Part shown: positions 30,109 to 39,210 of the stretch, in pieces | Layout of the letters: every line of letters begins with the position of its first letter | How positions within the stretch are numbered: position 1 is the stretch's first letter | Assembly (NCBI RefSeq): GCF_000967195.1 | Contig: NZ_KQ033871.1 | Location: forward strand, 882,817-946,816 | DNA from: Lactobacillus kullabergensis | GTDB taxonomy: Bacteria > Bacillota > Bacilli > Lactobacillales > Lactobacillaceae | Length of the DNA stretch: 64,000 nucleotides | Direction: 5' to 3' | Notes under the pieces: generated by a model | What the model was told of the DNA's origin: nothing | Seen by the model: the letters and a program-made list of their open reading frames with translations, nothing else | Database searches by the model: none | Position numbers and translations under genes: made by a program

Positions 30109-30706
30109 AATGGCGCAGTTAGAAGCGTTATTATATGTTGCCGGCGATAATGGCATTGAAAGCAGCAACTTATGCGAACTTTTGCAGGTTGGCAAACCTG
30201 CATTGCGAGAAATAAGCAAAAATTTACGAGAAAAATTACAAAAAAATCCTGATTCAGGATTACAAATACAACATCTTAATGATGTTTACAAATTGACAAC
30301 TAGACCAGAAGTTAGTAAAACAATCGAAAATTTTTTTCAAAAAGATTTATCAAAGAGCTTAAGTCAATCGGCATTGGAAATACTATCTATTATTGCTTAT
30401 CGGCAACCAATTACACGTGTAGAAATAGATGACATCAGAGGCGTAAATTCATCTGGGGCTCTGCAAACATTAATCTGGCGTGGATTAGTTAAAATTAATG
30501 GAAAAAAAGATGCGCCGGGTCATCCTAATTTATATGTAACAAGTGAGTATTTTTTGCAATACTTTGGGTACCAAAGTCTGGCTGATTTACCATTAATAGA
30601 AGATTTCGAAGATGATAGCATTAATAGTGAAGGTGAAATAGATTTGTTTGCAGCTAAAGGACAAGCTGATAAAAATATTGCAAAAACTCAAAAAGGAGCA
30701 AAATAA
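30098..30706 (+). CDS. scpB: Segregation and condensation protein B
   Basis: Partner of ScpA in the SMC complex. The 202 residues form two winged-helix domains; [13 protein letters not shown] near the start and [17 protein letters not shown] near residue 108 are family motifs. The start is taken as the ATG at 30098, with GGAAAG upstream inside scpA; an ATG at 30110 is an alternative. It overlaps rluB by one base (TAATG). Confidence 0.95.
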   Translation: MISKMAQLEALLYVAGDNGIESSNLCELLQVGKPALREISKNLREKLQKNPDSGLQIQHLNDVYKLTTRPEVSKTIENFFQKDLSKSLSQSALEILSIIAYRQPITRVEIDDIRGVNSSGALQTLIWRGLVKINGKKDAPGHPNLYVTSEYFLQYFGYQSLADLPLIEDFEDDSINSEGEIDLFAAKGQADKNIAKTQKGAK

Positions 30707-31425
30707 TGGTTTTAGAACGGTTGCAAAAGGTAATTGCTGAAGCGGGAATTGCTTCCAGGCGCAAAGCTGAAAAAATGATTTCTGCAGGTCGAGTCACTGT
30801 TGATGGCAATGTAGTAACTAAACTTGGTACTAAAGTGGATACTTTTAGTAATATTACGGTTGATGGTGAACCCATTGAAAGAGAAAGTTTGCATACTTAT
30901 CTCTTTTACAAGCCTAGAGGAGTGGTCTCAACTGCAAATGATGATAAGGGGAGAAAAACAGTTGTCGATTATTTTAAAGATTTGCCTTATCGACTATATC
31001 CAATCGGCAGACTAGACTATGATACTTCTGGATTACTTTTAATGACTAATGATGGTGAACTGGCCAATTTATTGATGCATCCGCGAAACAATGTAGCCAA
31101 GGTTTATGTTGCCAAGATTTCTGGAATCCTTACCCTAGATGAAATCAGTCAGCTGAAGCATGGAGTCAAAATTGATCGACATCGCTGTGCTCCTGCAAAA
31201 GTTAAGGTTATTAGGACTGATCGTAAAAAGGACAATCAAATAGTGCAATTGACAATTCATGAAGGTCAATATCATCAAGTAAAAAGAATGTTCAAGGCAG
31301 TTCACCACCATGTGAAAAAATTAGCACGCGAGAAATACGCTTTTCTTACACTTGATTCTCTCATTTCAGGAACGTACCGAGAATTGTCTCATGAAGAAGT
31401 TGACAGATTAAAAAACGTAGATTAG
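30706..31425 (+). CDS. rluB: Ribosomal large subunit pseudouridine synthase B
   Basis: Makes pseudouridine in 23S rRNA. The 239 residues have an N-terminal S4 RNA-binding domain (RLQKVIAEAGIASRRKAEKMI) and the RsuA-family catalytic domain with GRLDYDTSGLLL, where the Asp is catalytic. AAAGGAG precedes the ATG. The scpA-scpB-rluB order is standard in Firmicutes. Confidence 0.95.
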   Translation: MVLERLQKVIAEAGIASRRKAEKMISAGRVTVDGNVVTKLGTKVDTFSNITVDGEPIERESLHTYLFYKPRGVVSTANDDKGRKTVVDYFKDLPYRLYPIGRLDYDTSGLLLMTNDGELANLLMHPRNNVAKVYVAKISGILTLDEISQLKHGVKIDRHRCAPAKVKVIRTDRKKDNQIVQLTIHEGQYHQVKRMFKAVHHHVKKLAREKYAFLTLDSLISGTYRELSHEEVDRLKNVD

Positions 31426-31431
31426 TATAGT
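31400..31431 (+). promoter_or_regulatory. Possible promoter for the FMN riboswitch-ribU unit
   Basis: A perfect TTGACA (31400-31405) inside the end of rluB and TATAGT at 31426-31431. The 20-base spacer is longer than ideal, so the pairing is uncertain. Confidence 0.4.
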
Positions 31432-31457
31432 ATGTGAAATTTGATAAATAAGTTTGT

Positions 31458-31566
31458 TGTCTTCATGGCAGGGTGAAAGTCCCGACCGGTGGTGTAAGTC
31501 CACGACCCACGCAAGTGGTGGAATCTATTGAGATACCGATAGTTAGAGTCTAGATGAAAGAAGACA
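31458..31566 (+). ncRNA. FMN riboswitch (RFN element)
   Basis: The conserved RFN landmarks are all present: GGCAGGGTGAAAGTCCCGAC, CGGTGGTGTAAGTCCACGA, a variable hairpin, GATACCGATAG and GTCTAGATGAAAGAAGA. P1 is formed by TGTCTTC (31458-31464) and GAAGACA (31560-31566). It controls the downstream riboflavin transporter: FMN binding is expected to lower expression. Confidence 0.96.
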
Positions 31567-31641
31567 GACTAAACTAAAAGCCAAGATCTTAAGCTTACTT
31601 TTACTCGGTCTGTTGCTAGAAGCAACAGACCGAGTTTTTTT
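31565..31641 (+). terminator. Riboswitch expression platform: terminator with competing antiterminator
   Basis: The terminator is a 15-bp stem, ACTCGGTCTGTTGCT (31603-31617) with its complement at 31621-31635, then seven T. The competing antiterminator pairs ACAGAC (about 31564-31569) with GTCTGT (31608-31613) and TAAAAG (31575-31580) with CTTTTA (31598-31603). ACAGAC overlaps the 3' strand of P1, so FMN-bound P1 would free the terminator. Confidence 0.85.
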
Positions 31642-31654
31642 GGAGGTAAGAATT

Positions 31655-32338
31655 TTGCAAAAAAAAAGCAGAAATAATTTAGTTAATATTTTGGCTTATA
31701 CTTTAATTGGTACAATTGCCTATGTATTAATGCTTTTGGAGATACCATTGCCAATAACTAGTTTTCTAAAATTTGACTTCTCGGATGTAGTAATTACAAT
31801 TGGGACATTTTTATTCGGGCCCGGACCTGGTATCTTTATCGCTTTTGTCAGAATGCTGATCAATTTAATATACAAAGGCTTTGCTTTACCTAGTTTGGTA
31901 GGACAATCAGCAGCTTTTTTAGCTTCAATATCTTTTGCTTTACCATTTTATTATTTAACAAAGAATATTAGCAAGAATGAGAAAAATTTTTCTAAAAAAT
32001 ATTTAAAACCAATTTTGGGGATTGTTCTCGGTATTATAGCTATGGCATTTGTACTTTCTGTACTGAATGTGTTGGTTTTAACGCCTTTTTATGCGGTTAC
32101 CACTGTACCTAATTTGCCGACAATACATGGATATTCTGGTTTACTTTCTTTTACTGAAAAGGTTTACTTGGGTAAACTGCTACACATTCCATCAATGAGT
32201 GCATATATTTTTGGCATTATAGTTCCATTTAACTTGTTAAAAGGAACAATCAATGGCGTCGTAGTTTATTTACTATTTGAAACTGTTCTGAGAACTTTTA
32301 AACCTTTTGTAAGGAAAAATTTTAATCTTAAAAATTAA
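31655..32338 (+). CDS. ribU: Riboflavin ECF transporter S component RibU
   Basis: Substrate-binding membrane subunit that, with the shared EcfAA'T module, imports riboflavin. The 227 residues have about six hydrophobic helices and family features such as IGTIAYVLMLLEIPLP and LKFDFSDVVITIGTFLFGPGPG. The start is TTG at 31655, 7 bases after GGAGGT, directly behind the riboswitch terminator; frames starting earlier would run through the terminator. The riboswitch and the absence of rib biosynthesis genes in the window suggest the cell may depend on imported riboflavin. Confidence 0.93.
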   Translation: MQKKSRNNLVNILAYTLIGTIAYVLMLLEIPLPITSFLKFDFSDVVITIGTFLFGPGPGIFIAFVRMLINLIYKGFALPSLVGQSAAFLASISFALPFYYLTKNISKNEKNFSKKYLKPILGIVLGIIAMAFVLSVLNVLVLTPFYAVTTVPNLPTIHGYSGLLSFTEKVYLGKLLHIPSMSAYIFGIIVPFNLLKGTINGVVVYLLFETVLRTFKPFVRKNFNLKN

Positions 32339-32354
32339 ATCTTAAAAATATTGT

Positions 32355-32384
32355 AAATCGGTCTAGTAAATGACCGATTTTTTT
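32355..32384 (+). terminator. ribU terminator
   Basis: AAATCGGTC / GACCGATTT stem, 8-base loop, then a T run. A direct repeat AATCTTAAAAAT lies just before it (around 32325-32350). Confidence 0.87.
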
Positions 32385-32442
32385 GTCCACTTAAATGTTA
32401 AATATGCTAAAATTAAACAGGTTAGGTAAGGAGGTTTTTCAG

Positions 32443-32934
32443 ATGAATAATAACTCAAAAGAACCATATCAGCATTATAAGCGTCCAAAAAAGCCGAGAG
32501 TAGAAACTTATTCTTCCGTATCAAAAGGCTGGATTGCTTTGATAATTCTGATTGTAGTTATTCTTATCGGTCTTGTTCCTGTGGTTCATAACTTGGCATC
32601 AAACAATGGTTCAAATGAAAAAGCAGTTGAAGTACGTAAAGCTGCCAGAAAAGAAAATACTAAGAAAAAAGATACTAATAAAAAGGCTACGGTTCAGCCT
32701 GTAAAAAGTAAAGAAACTAAAGACAAGGCTAAACCAAAGACAAAATCATCTAAAAAAACTCCAAAAAAGCCTAAAAAGAAACATGTTGTGATTAAACAAT
32801 ATGTCGTACAAGAAGGGGATTCCTTAACTAGTATTGCCCGCCATTTTAACATTTCAGTTGGCCAATTGGCAGAGTTGAATCAACTTGATCCCAATAGTCA
32901 GGTGGATACAGGACAAACTTTACGAATTAGATAA
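32443..32934 (+). CDS. Membrane-anchored LysM domain protein
   Basis: The 163 residues start with a short basic cytoplasmic tail, then one membrane helix (about 24-46), a long lysine- and threonine-rich linker (about 55-115) and a single C-terminal LysM domain (YVVQEGDSLTSIARHFN...LRIR), which binds peptidoglycan. The start ATG at 32443 has AGGAGG; a frame from 32395 is unsupported. The type II topology puts LysM outside. It has no catalytic domain. Its location before cmk is like B. subtilis ypbE, a LysM protein near cmk. Confidence 0.85.
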   Translation: MNNNSKEPYQHYKRPKKPRVETYSSVSKGWIALIILIVVILIGLVPVVHNLASNNGSNEKAVEVRKAARKENTKKKDTNKKATVQPVKSKETKDKAKPKTKSSKKTPKKPKKKHVVIKQYVVQEGDSLTSIARHFNISVGQLAELNQLDPNSQVDTGQTLRIR

Positions 32935-32946
32935 TTTAGAAAGGAC

Positions 32947-32967
32947 AGGGACTTAAGTCCCTTTTTT
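32947..32967 (+). terminator. Weak terminator before cmk
   Basis: AGGGAC-TTAA-GTCCCT stem of 6 bp followed by five to six T. It lies only 7-8 bases before the cmk start, so it would attenuate cmk if transcription comes from upstream. Confidence 0.6.
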
Positions 32968-32973
32968 ATTGGA

Positions 32974-33648
32974 ATGCAAATAGCAATTGATGGTCCAGCT
33001 TCAGCTGGAAAAAGTACTGTAGCAAAAATTATCGCCCATAAGCTTAATTTTACATATATTGATACGGGGGCAATGTATCGGGCTTCGACTTGGATTGCAC
33101 GAGAAAATAACATTGATTACGGCAATGAAAAAGGTATTTTAACTGCCATTGATCATGAAAAAATTGAATTTAAATTTAAAAATGGTCAGCAAAAAATATA
33201 TGCTGGTAATAAAGATATTACTCAGGCAATACGTACTCCTGATATTTCTGCCAATGTTTCTCAAGTTTCGGCATTAGCCGGAATCAGGGAAAAAATGGTC
33301 AGTCTGCAAAGGCAAATGGCCGGCAAAATGGACGTTGTGATGGATGGACGTGATATTGGAACTACGGTTTTGCCCAACGCTGCAGTAAAGATATTTTTGG
33401 TTGCTTCAGTTCATTCTCGCGCTGAAAGAAGAATGCTAGATTTTAAAGAAAGAGGGATTAAAACTAATCAGTCTCTTGAAGAAATTGAGCACGATATTTC
33501 AGAAAGAGATTATAAGGACTCACACCGAAAAATTTCACCATTAAAAAAGGCACAAGATGCTATTGAAATAGACACTACTTCTATGAGTGTTGATCAAGTG
33601 GTAAATGCAATTTTATCAGAAATTAAAAAAAGTCAAAAAAAACTATAA
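32974..33648 (+). CDS. cmk: Cytidylate kinase
   Basis: Phosphorylates CMP and dCMP. The 224 residues start MQIAIDGPASAGKST, with the P-loop at 7-15, and include YIDTGAMYRA and the DGRDIGT motif that binds the nucleotide. The ribosome binding site is poor (only TTGGA) because a terminator hairpin occupies the spot. cmk-rpsA-der-hup is the standard order in Firmicutes. Confidence 0.96.
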   Translation: MQIAIDGPASAGKSTVAKIIAHKLNFTYIDTGAMYRASTWIARENNIDYGNEKGILTAIDHEKIEFKFKNGQQKIYAGNKDITQAIRTPDISANVSQVSALAGIREKMVSLQRQMAGKMDVVMDGRDIGTTVLPNAAVKIFLVASVHSRAERRMLDFKERGIKTNQSLEEIEHDISERDYKDSHRKISPLKKAQDAIEIDTTSMSVDQVVNAILSEIKKSQKKL

Positions 33649-33720
33649 AAAAGGGTATAAAACAGTAGAAAAATATCAAACTTTCATTTAAAATTAGAGT
33701 ATGATATTGGGAGGTAAATA

Positions 33721-34926
33721 ATGTCAGAAAACAGTAATCAATTTTTAGATGCATTAAAGCAAATGCAAGGAGTTGAGGTCGGAGATATTGTAGATGTTGA
33801 AGTATTAGACGTTGAAGAAGGTCAAATCGATGTTGGTGTTGAAAATGCCGGTATTGAAGGTGTAATTCCTCGTCGTGAATACACTTCGGATCGCAACGTT
33901 GACCTACGTGAAGCAGTTAAGCCTGGAGATAAGCTCAAAGCTTTGGTTTTGAGAAAAGCTGGCGGTGACAAAGAAAACGGAGAATTCTTCTTCTCAGTTA
34001 CCCGCTTAAAGGAAAGAGAAGCTTACGATGAATTGCAAAAAGACTTTGAAGAAGGCAAGACAATTGAAGGTACAGTCACTTCTTCAGTTCGTGGCGGTTT
34101 ATTAGTTGATGTGGGTACAAGAGGATTTCTACCTGCTTCATTGATTTCAAATCGTTATGTTTCAGACCTTAAGCCATTTATTGGTAAAACGATGAAACTC
34201 AAGATTACAGAGATTGATCCAAGTAAGAACCGTTTAATCCTTTCTCACAAAGACTTAATTGAAGAAGAACGTGAAGAAGCTTTTGATAATGTTGCATCAC
34301 AATTAGTTGTGGGTGACGTTGTTGAAGGTAAGGTTTCTCGTCTGACTAACTTTGGTGCTTTTGTTGATGTAGGTGGTGTGGACGGATTAGTTCATATCTC
34401 CGAGATTTCATATAAGCATGTTGACAAGCCAAGTGATGTTTTAAAGGCAGGTCAAGATGTAAAAGTTAAAGTAATTGGTATTGATGATGATAGACATCGC
34501 ATCTCCCTTTCCATTAAGCAAACTGAACCTTCTCCATTCGAACAAGCTACAGCTGACTTACACGAAGGCGATGTATTTGAAGGTGAAGTTAAGTCTTTAA
34601 CTAACTTCGGAGCTTTTGTTGAAGTTGCTGATGGTATTCAAGGTTTAGTTCATGTTTCAGAAATATCATATAAACACGTAGACAAGCCTAGTGATGTTTT
34701 AAAAGTTGGTCAAAAAGTTAAAGTAAAAGTTTTAAATATTGACCCTAATGAACGTCGCATTTCACTTTCTATGAAAGCTGCTGAACCTAAGAACTCTGAT
34801 GGCGAAGGAAATCGCTCACATAATTCTTACAATCACAATTCAGTTAACAAGAAGTATATGAATAATGATGACAGTGGCTTTGCTTTAGGTGACATCATTG
34901 GTGATCAATTAAAGGATCGTCATTAA
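33721..34926 (+). CDS. rpsA: 30S ribosomal protein bS1 homologue
   Basis: The 401 residues carry four S1 RNA-binding domains at about 16-85, 100-168, 188-258 and 273-343; the last two are near repeats of each other (VDGLVHISEISYKHVDKPSDVLK-like, shared pattern). This matches the four-domain YpfD-type S1 of low-GC Gram-positives, shorter than the six-domain E. coli form. GGGAGG precedes the ATG. It has its own terminator. Confidence 0.94.
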   Translation: MSENSNQFLDALKQMQGVEVGDIVDVEVLDVEEGQIDVGVENAGIEGVIPRREYTSDRNVDLREAVKPGDKLKALVLRKAGGDKENGEFFFSVTRLKEREAYDELQKDFEEGKTIEGTVTSSVRGGLLVDVGTRGFLPASLISNRYVSDLKPFIGKTMKLKITEIDPSKNRLILSHKDLIEEEREEAFDNVASQLVVGDVVEGKVSRLTNFGAFVDVGGVDGLVHISEISYKHVDKPSDVLKAGQDVKVKVIGIDDDRHRISLSIKQTEPSPFEQATADLHEGDVFEGEVKSLTNFGAFVEVADGIQGLVHVSEISYKHVDKPSDVLKVGQKVKVKVLNIDPNERRISLSMKAAEPKNSDGEGNRSHNSYNHNSVNKKYMNNDDSGFALGDIIGDQLKDRH

Positions 34927-34934
34927 ATTTAATA

Positions 34935-34962
34935 AAAAAGCCGACTTTAGAGTCGGTTTTTT
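34935..34962 (+). terminator. rpsA terminator
   Basis: AAAGCCGAC / GTCGGTTTT-type stem with loop TTTAGA followed by T residues. Confidence 0.87.
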
Positions 34963-34985
34963 TATTTGTAAAAGGAGGCTGAAAA

Positions 34986-36296
34986 ATGGTTTTACCTGTA
35001 GTTGCAATTGTAGGACAGCCTAATGTTGGTAAATCAACGCTTTTCAACCGTATTATTAATCAACGTTTAGCAATAGTGGAAGATAAACCCGGTGTTACCA
35101 GAGATCGTAATTATGCTCCAGCTGAGTGGTTAGGTCATAAATTTGATTTAATAGATACTGGTGGAATTACCTGGGAAGATAGTAATATTGAAGAAGAAAT
35201 CAGAGCACAGGCAGAAATAGCAATTGAAGAAGCCGACGTCATCGTATTTTTAACTAATGTTACAAATCATGTTACTAACCTCGATGAACGGATAGCTCAG
35301 ATGCTTTATCAAACTAAAAAACCGGTAATTTTAGCGGTTAACAAAGCAGATAATCCTGAACAACGTATGGACATTTATGACTTTTATAGTTTAGGTTTTG
35401 GTGACCCAATTCCAATTTCGAGTGTGCATGGTACAGGTATTGGAGATTTGCTGGATCAAATAGTGGCCAGCTTGCCCAAAGACATAAGCTTGAATAATAA
35501 TGAGCAAATATCATTTAGTGTTATTGGTCGACCAAATGTAGGTAAATCCTCAATTGTCAATCGTCTAGTAGGCGAAAAAAGAGTTATCGTAAATAACGAA
35601 GAAGGAACTACCCGAGATGCAGTCGATACTCCATTTAAAACCCAGGATGGCACAAAATTCAGAATTGTAGATACTGCTGGCATAAGACGTAGAGGAAAAG
35701 TTTACGAAAAAACTGAAAAATATTCTGTAATGAGAGCAATGGGTGCCATTGAGCATTCTAATGTTGTATGTTTGGTACTTGACGCAAGTACAGGCATTAG
35801 GGAACAAGATAAACATGTTGCAGGATATGCTCATGATGCTGGACGAGGCATCATTATTTTGGTCAATAAATGGGATTTACCAAGAAAAACCAGTAATAGC
35901 GGCAAGGACTTTGAACAAACTATTCGAACTGAATTTCAGTATCTTGACTATGCTCCAATCTTGTTTGTTTCTGCTAAAACTGGTCAAAATATAGAAAAGA
36001 TTCCGAAACTAGTACAAAAAGTTTATCGAAATCAACAACAAAGAATTAAGTCCAGTGTATTAAACGATTTATTATTAGAAGCAAGCAAATTGGTTCCAAC
36101 ACCAATGATTAAAGGAAAGAGATTACGAGTTTATTATATGACCCAAGTATCTACTAATCCGCCGACATTTGTAGTTTTCGTAAATGATCCTGAATTAATG
36201 CACTTTTCTTATCAACGCTTCTTGATCAATCAGCTACGTGAAAATTTTGATTTTGATGGAACCCCCATTAAGATAATTGCACGAAAAAGAAAATAG
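34986..36296 (+). CDS. der: Ribosome biogenesis GTPase Der (EngA)
   Basis: Tandem GTPase essential for 50S subunit maturation. The 436 residues contain two G domains, with P-loops GQPNVGKST (10-18) and GRPNVGKSS (near 180), DTGGI and DTAGI as G3 motifs and two NK-D motifs (NKAD, NKWD). A KH-like C-terminal domain follows. AAAGGAGG precedes the ATG. Confidence 0.97.
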   Translation: MVLPVVAIVGQPNVGKSTLFNRIINQRLAIVEDKPGVTRDRNYAPAEWLGHKFDLIDTGGITWEDSNIEEEIRAQAEIAIEEADVIVFLTNVTNHVTNLDERIAQMLYQTKKPVILAVNKADNPEQRMDIYDFYSLGFGDPIPISSVHGTGIGDLLDQIVASLPKDISLNNNEQISFSVIGRPNVGKSSIVNRLVGEKRVIVNNEEGTTRDAVDTPFKTQDGTKFRIVDTAGIRRRGKVYEKTEKYSVMRAMGAIEHSNVVCLVLDASTGIREQDKHVAGYAHDAGRGIIILVNKWDLPRKTSNSGKDFEQTIRTEFQYLDYAPILFVSAKTGQNIEKIPKLVQKVYRNQQQRIKSSVLNDLLLEASKLVPTPMIKGKRLRVYYMTQVSTNPPTFVVFVNDPELMHFSYQRFLINQLRENFDFDGTPIKIIARKRK

Positions 36297-36377
36297 TTTG
36301 TATCTACCAAATGCATAAAAATCACATTTTTAGTTTAAATTGCTTGTTGTATCAGGGGTTTTGTGCTATTTTGAAAT

Positions 36378-36414
36378 CAAGGAAATAGTGATTTAAATAA
36401 TCATTTATTCCTTG
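36378..36414 (+). promoter_or_regulatory. Hairpin in the hup leader
   Basis: CAAGGAAATAGTGATT (36378-36393) pairs with AATCATTTATTCCTTG (36399-36414) apart from two or three positions. A second small hairpin AATCTT-AAAAT-AAGATT lies at about 36439-36455. Possible promoter boxes TTGCTT (36340) and TGCTAT (36364) lie before it. Its role is unknown. Confidence 0.45.
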
Positions 36415-36480
36415 TTTCTCAATTGAGGAATTAATTAGGAATCTTAAAATAAGATTCAAGTATCAGGAGGTGATTTCCCA

Positions 36481-36756
36481 ATGGCAAATAAGGCAGAATT
36501 AGTCACTGAAGTTGCATCAAAGACAAAATTAACTAAAAAAGATGCAGCTGCAGCAGTTGATGCAATTTTTAGTTCTATCCAAGATGACCTTTCTAAAGGT
36601 AAGAAAGTACAATTAATTGGTTTTGGAACTTTTGAAGTGCGTAAGCGTGCAGCCCGTAAAGGACGTAATCCACAAACTGGCAAAGAAATTCAAATTCCAG
36701 CAAGTGTTGTACCAGCATTTAGACCCGGTAAGGCTCTTAAAGAAGCTGTTAAATAG
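36481..36756 (+). CDS. hup: DNA-binding protein HU
   Basis: Histone-like protein that bends and compacts DNA. The 91 residues show the full HU pattern: helical N-terminal half ([17 protein letters not shown]), [20 protein letters not shown] arm and [13 protein letters not shown] end. GGAGGTG precedes the ATG. It has a long structured leader and its own terminator, fitting strong expression. Confidence 0.98.
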   Translation: MANKAELVTEVASKTKLTKKDAAAAVDAIFSSIQDDLSKGKKVQLIGFGTFEVRKRAARKGRNPQTGKEIQIPASVVPAFRPGKALKEAVK

Positions 36757-36772
36757 CTTAATAGTTTTATCT

Positions 36773-36807
36773 AAAAAGATGGTGGCTAATTCGCCATCAT
36801 CTTTTTG
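36773..36807 (+). terminator. hup terminator
   Basis: AAAAAGATGGTGGC pairs with GCCATCATCTTTTT (one G-T pair), loop TAATTC, T-rich tail. Confidence 0.9.
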
Positions 36808-36869
36808 TGTGTTATCATTTAAACTGATTAAGTTGGGTAATATAGATAGTTAGTAATGGAGGAATGAGA

Positions 36870-38123
36870 ATGAGCTACTCTGAAAAGCTTCTTGATGCAA
36901 TTGAGCAGCAGGATTTTTCTCAAGAAAAAATATTATTAGAAAAAGCTTTAGAAAAGGATAAACCTGAAATCTTAGCTTCATTGGCAGAAAATTTAGTAGG
37001 ACTGGGTTTTTCAGATCTGGCAAAAGAAATATATCGCAGTTTAATTGCTCGTTTTCCCCGAGAGGACATTTTCAAAATATATTTAGCAGAGATTTTATTA
37101 AATGACGGTAAAGATGAAGATGGTCTTACTTTGCTTTATAATATTGCTCCTGATTCTTCCTCTTATCTTGACAGCTTATTAGTTCAAGCTGATTATTATC
37201 AAACCAATGGGTTGATTGAAACAGCCTATAAAAAACTGCTAGAGGCAGAAAAAATTGCCCCAGATGAGGATGTTGTAAAGTTCGGTTTGGCTGAACTCGA
37301 TTATCTCAGTGGTAATTACGAACAGGCTCTTAACAGATATCAAGATTTGATAAAACGACATAAAACTTTTAGTGAAGTAAATTTAAATGATCGTCTTTTT
37401 CAAACCCTTGCAAAATTAGGACGGTATGAAGAGGCCGGTGAAGTTATTGCCAAAAATGGCAATGATCTTCTTGACATTGATAGTAAATATCAGGCGGCAT
37501 TAGTAATGTTAACTTTACATAAAGACGATCAGGCAATTAAATACTTAAATGAGGTAATTGATCAGAGTCCCGATTATGTAAATGCGTACCGCTTGCTAAC
37601 TACAGCATACGAGCACAAGAACAATAATGAGCAGGAATTACGTTCTGCTCAGGCCGGTCTTGCCTACAATGAACTAGATCCAGTTTTATACAAAAAGGGT
37701 GCACAAGCAGCAGTTAAATTGAACGAATTGGATACTGCTGAAAACTTGCTAAAAAAAGGTATTAAAAATATTCCTGAAAGTTTAGATTTACGCATACAAT
37801 TGTCTAATCTTTATGTTAAAGAAAATAAAAATGATGAAAATATTGCACTTTTTGCCAAAGTTAACGATGAAGATCTGGAAGCTCAAGCTCATTGGAATTT
37901 AGCTCTTTCTTACCAAAATTTAGATCAGAGCGCAAAAGCCAAAAGTGAATTTTTACTGGCTTATCCTGAATTTAAAAATAACAGTGCTTTTTTAAAACAA
38001 ATGATTCGTTTCTTCAATACTGAGCCAAACTCAAAAGATATCGTCAAAGAATTATTAAACTCTTATTTGAAACTCGAACCTGAGGATACTGAGATGCAGG
38101 AATTGAATGATGAATTGTTATAA
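36870..38123 (+). CDS. Tetratricopeptide repeat protein (YpiA-like)
   Basis: The 417 residues are made almost wholly of TPR units (for example GNYEQALNRYQDLI, DQAIKYLNEVIDQSPDYVNAYRLL). There is no signal peptide or catalytic domain, so it is a cytoplasmic scaffold. I chose the ATG at 36870, 7 bases after GGAGG; the ATG at 36864 is only one base from it. Its place after hup matches B. subtilis-type ypiA near hup/aro genes and is conserved in lactobacilli. Function unknown. Confidence 0.85.
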   Translation: MSYSEKLLDAIEQQDFSQEKILLEKALEKDKPEILASLAENLVGLGFSDLAKEIYRSLIARFPREDIFKIYLAEILLNDGKDEDGLTLLYNIAPDSSSYLDSLLVQADYYQTNGLIETAYKKLLEAEKIAPDEDVVKFGLAELDYLSGNYEQALNRYQDLIKRHKTFSEVNLNDRLFQTLAKLGRYEEAGEVIAKNGNDLLDIDSKYQAALVMLTLHKDDQAIKYLNEVIDQSPDYVNAYRLLTTAYEHKNNNEQELRSAQAGLAYNELDPVLYKKGAQAAVKLNELDTAENLLKKGIKNIPESLDLRIQLSNLYVKENKNDENIALFAKVNDEDLEAQAHWNLALSYQNLDQSAKAKSEFLLAYPEFKNNSAFLKQMIRFFNTEPNSKDIVKELLNSYLKLEPEDTEMQELNDELL

Positions 38124-38235
38124 TGATTAAAACAATATGTACTTTGATGAAAAAGAAAGTTTTTATGCTTCATTTTTATTATTTATTAGCCCGTTGTTTT
38201 TATCAGTTCCCACCAAATTAGTTTGATGTGAAGAA

Positions 38236-39123
38236 TCATTTTCTAATCAGAAGGTGATGGCTTTTTTGTTTATAAGTAAAACCCTCTCCTAAGACTTCAT
38301 GGACTTCAATGACGCTAACAAAAGCATGAGGATCTTCTGCAGCAATCAGTTCTTTTACTAATGGAATTTCTCTTGGTGAAACAACAAGATAGATTACAGG
38401 TCGTTTGGTTTTTTTATAACCACCGCGAGCTTCAAGATAAGTAAAACCACGATCTAATTTCAAATCTATCATTTTAGCAATTTGTTGATAATTATCAGAG
38501 ATAATAAGCAGACCACGTGCAGAATAGGCTCCTTGCTGGACGGCATCCATAACTTTAGAAAGAATAAATGCTGCTACTAAAGTATACATAATATGCTTGA
38601 GGTCTAAATATGATAAGGATGATAATAAAATAATCGTGTCGCAGAACAATAAAACTTTGCCAGAAGACATGCCATACTTCATTTGCATAATGCGGGCAAT
38701 AATATCTGTGCCACCAGAAGTGCCATTATACCGAAAAACTAAACCCAGGCCAATACCAGAAAGGGTTCCAGCAAGTATGGCAGATAAGAAGAGGTCGTGT
38801 TCTAAGTTCAATTGATATATAATAGGGGTTAAGCGCCAGAACCACAAGAAAAATGACAGCCAAAGCGTTCCCCAGATAGTATAGGCTAAAAGTCTTTTAC
38901 CCATAAAACGATATCCTAGAATTATCAAAGGAATATTTAATAGCAAAGACGACAAACCCATGTTAATGCCCCAGAAGTGTCTCAAAAGCAAAGTAATGCC
39001 ACTAATGCCACCATCTGTAAGCCTATTTGGTGCAGAGACCACGTCAAGGCTGAAGCCATAAATTCCACAGCCAATCATGATCATTATAAGTTCAAAAATA
39101 TTTCTTTTGTTAATCTTTTTCAT
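38236..39123 (-). CDS. YitT family membrane protein (DUF161/DUF2179)
   Basis: The 295 residues have five to six membrane helices in the first 200 (for example GCGIYGFSLDVVSAPNRLTDGGISG, family signature), then a soluble DUF2179 domain at about 215-285 (FTYLEARGGYKKTKRPVIYLVVSPRE). The transport substrate, if any, is unknown. It faces the TPR gene, with about 110 AT-rich bases and no clear terminator between. Confidence 0.88.
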   Translation of the reverse strand: MKKINKRNIFELIMIMIGCGIYGFSLDVVSAPNRLTDGGISGITLLLRHFWGINMGLSSLLLNIPLIILGYRFMGKRLLAYTIWGTLWLSFFLWFWRLTPIIYQLNLEHDLFLSAILAGTLSGIGLGLVFRYNGTSGGTDIIARIMQMKYGMSSGKVLLFCDTIILLSSLSYLDLKHIMYTLVAAFILSKVMDAVQQGAYSARGLLIISDNYQQIAKMIDLKLDRGFTYLEARGGYKKTKRPVIYLVVSPREIPLVKELIAAEDPHAFVSVIEVHEVLGEGFTYKQKSHHLLIRK

Positions 39124-39210
39124 GATAATAAAACTTTCTTTATATAAATTGATACTTTAAAATTACCATAAATTAAAAATAAAAACACAGATAAATGAGT
39201 TGAGATAATA

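Noticed and set aside
38123-38221. A 32-codon frame coupled to the TPR gene by TAATG.
   Set aside because: Composition is low complexity, there is no ribosome binding site and no family resemblance; it may just be AT-rich spacer.
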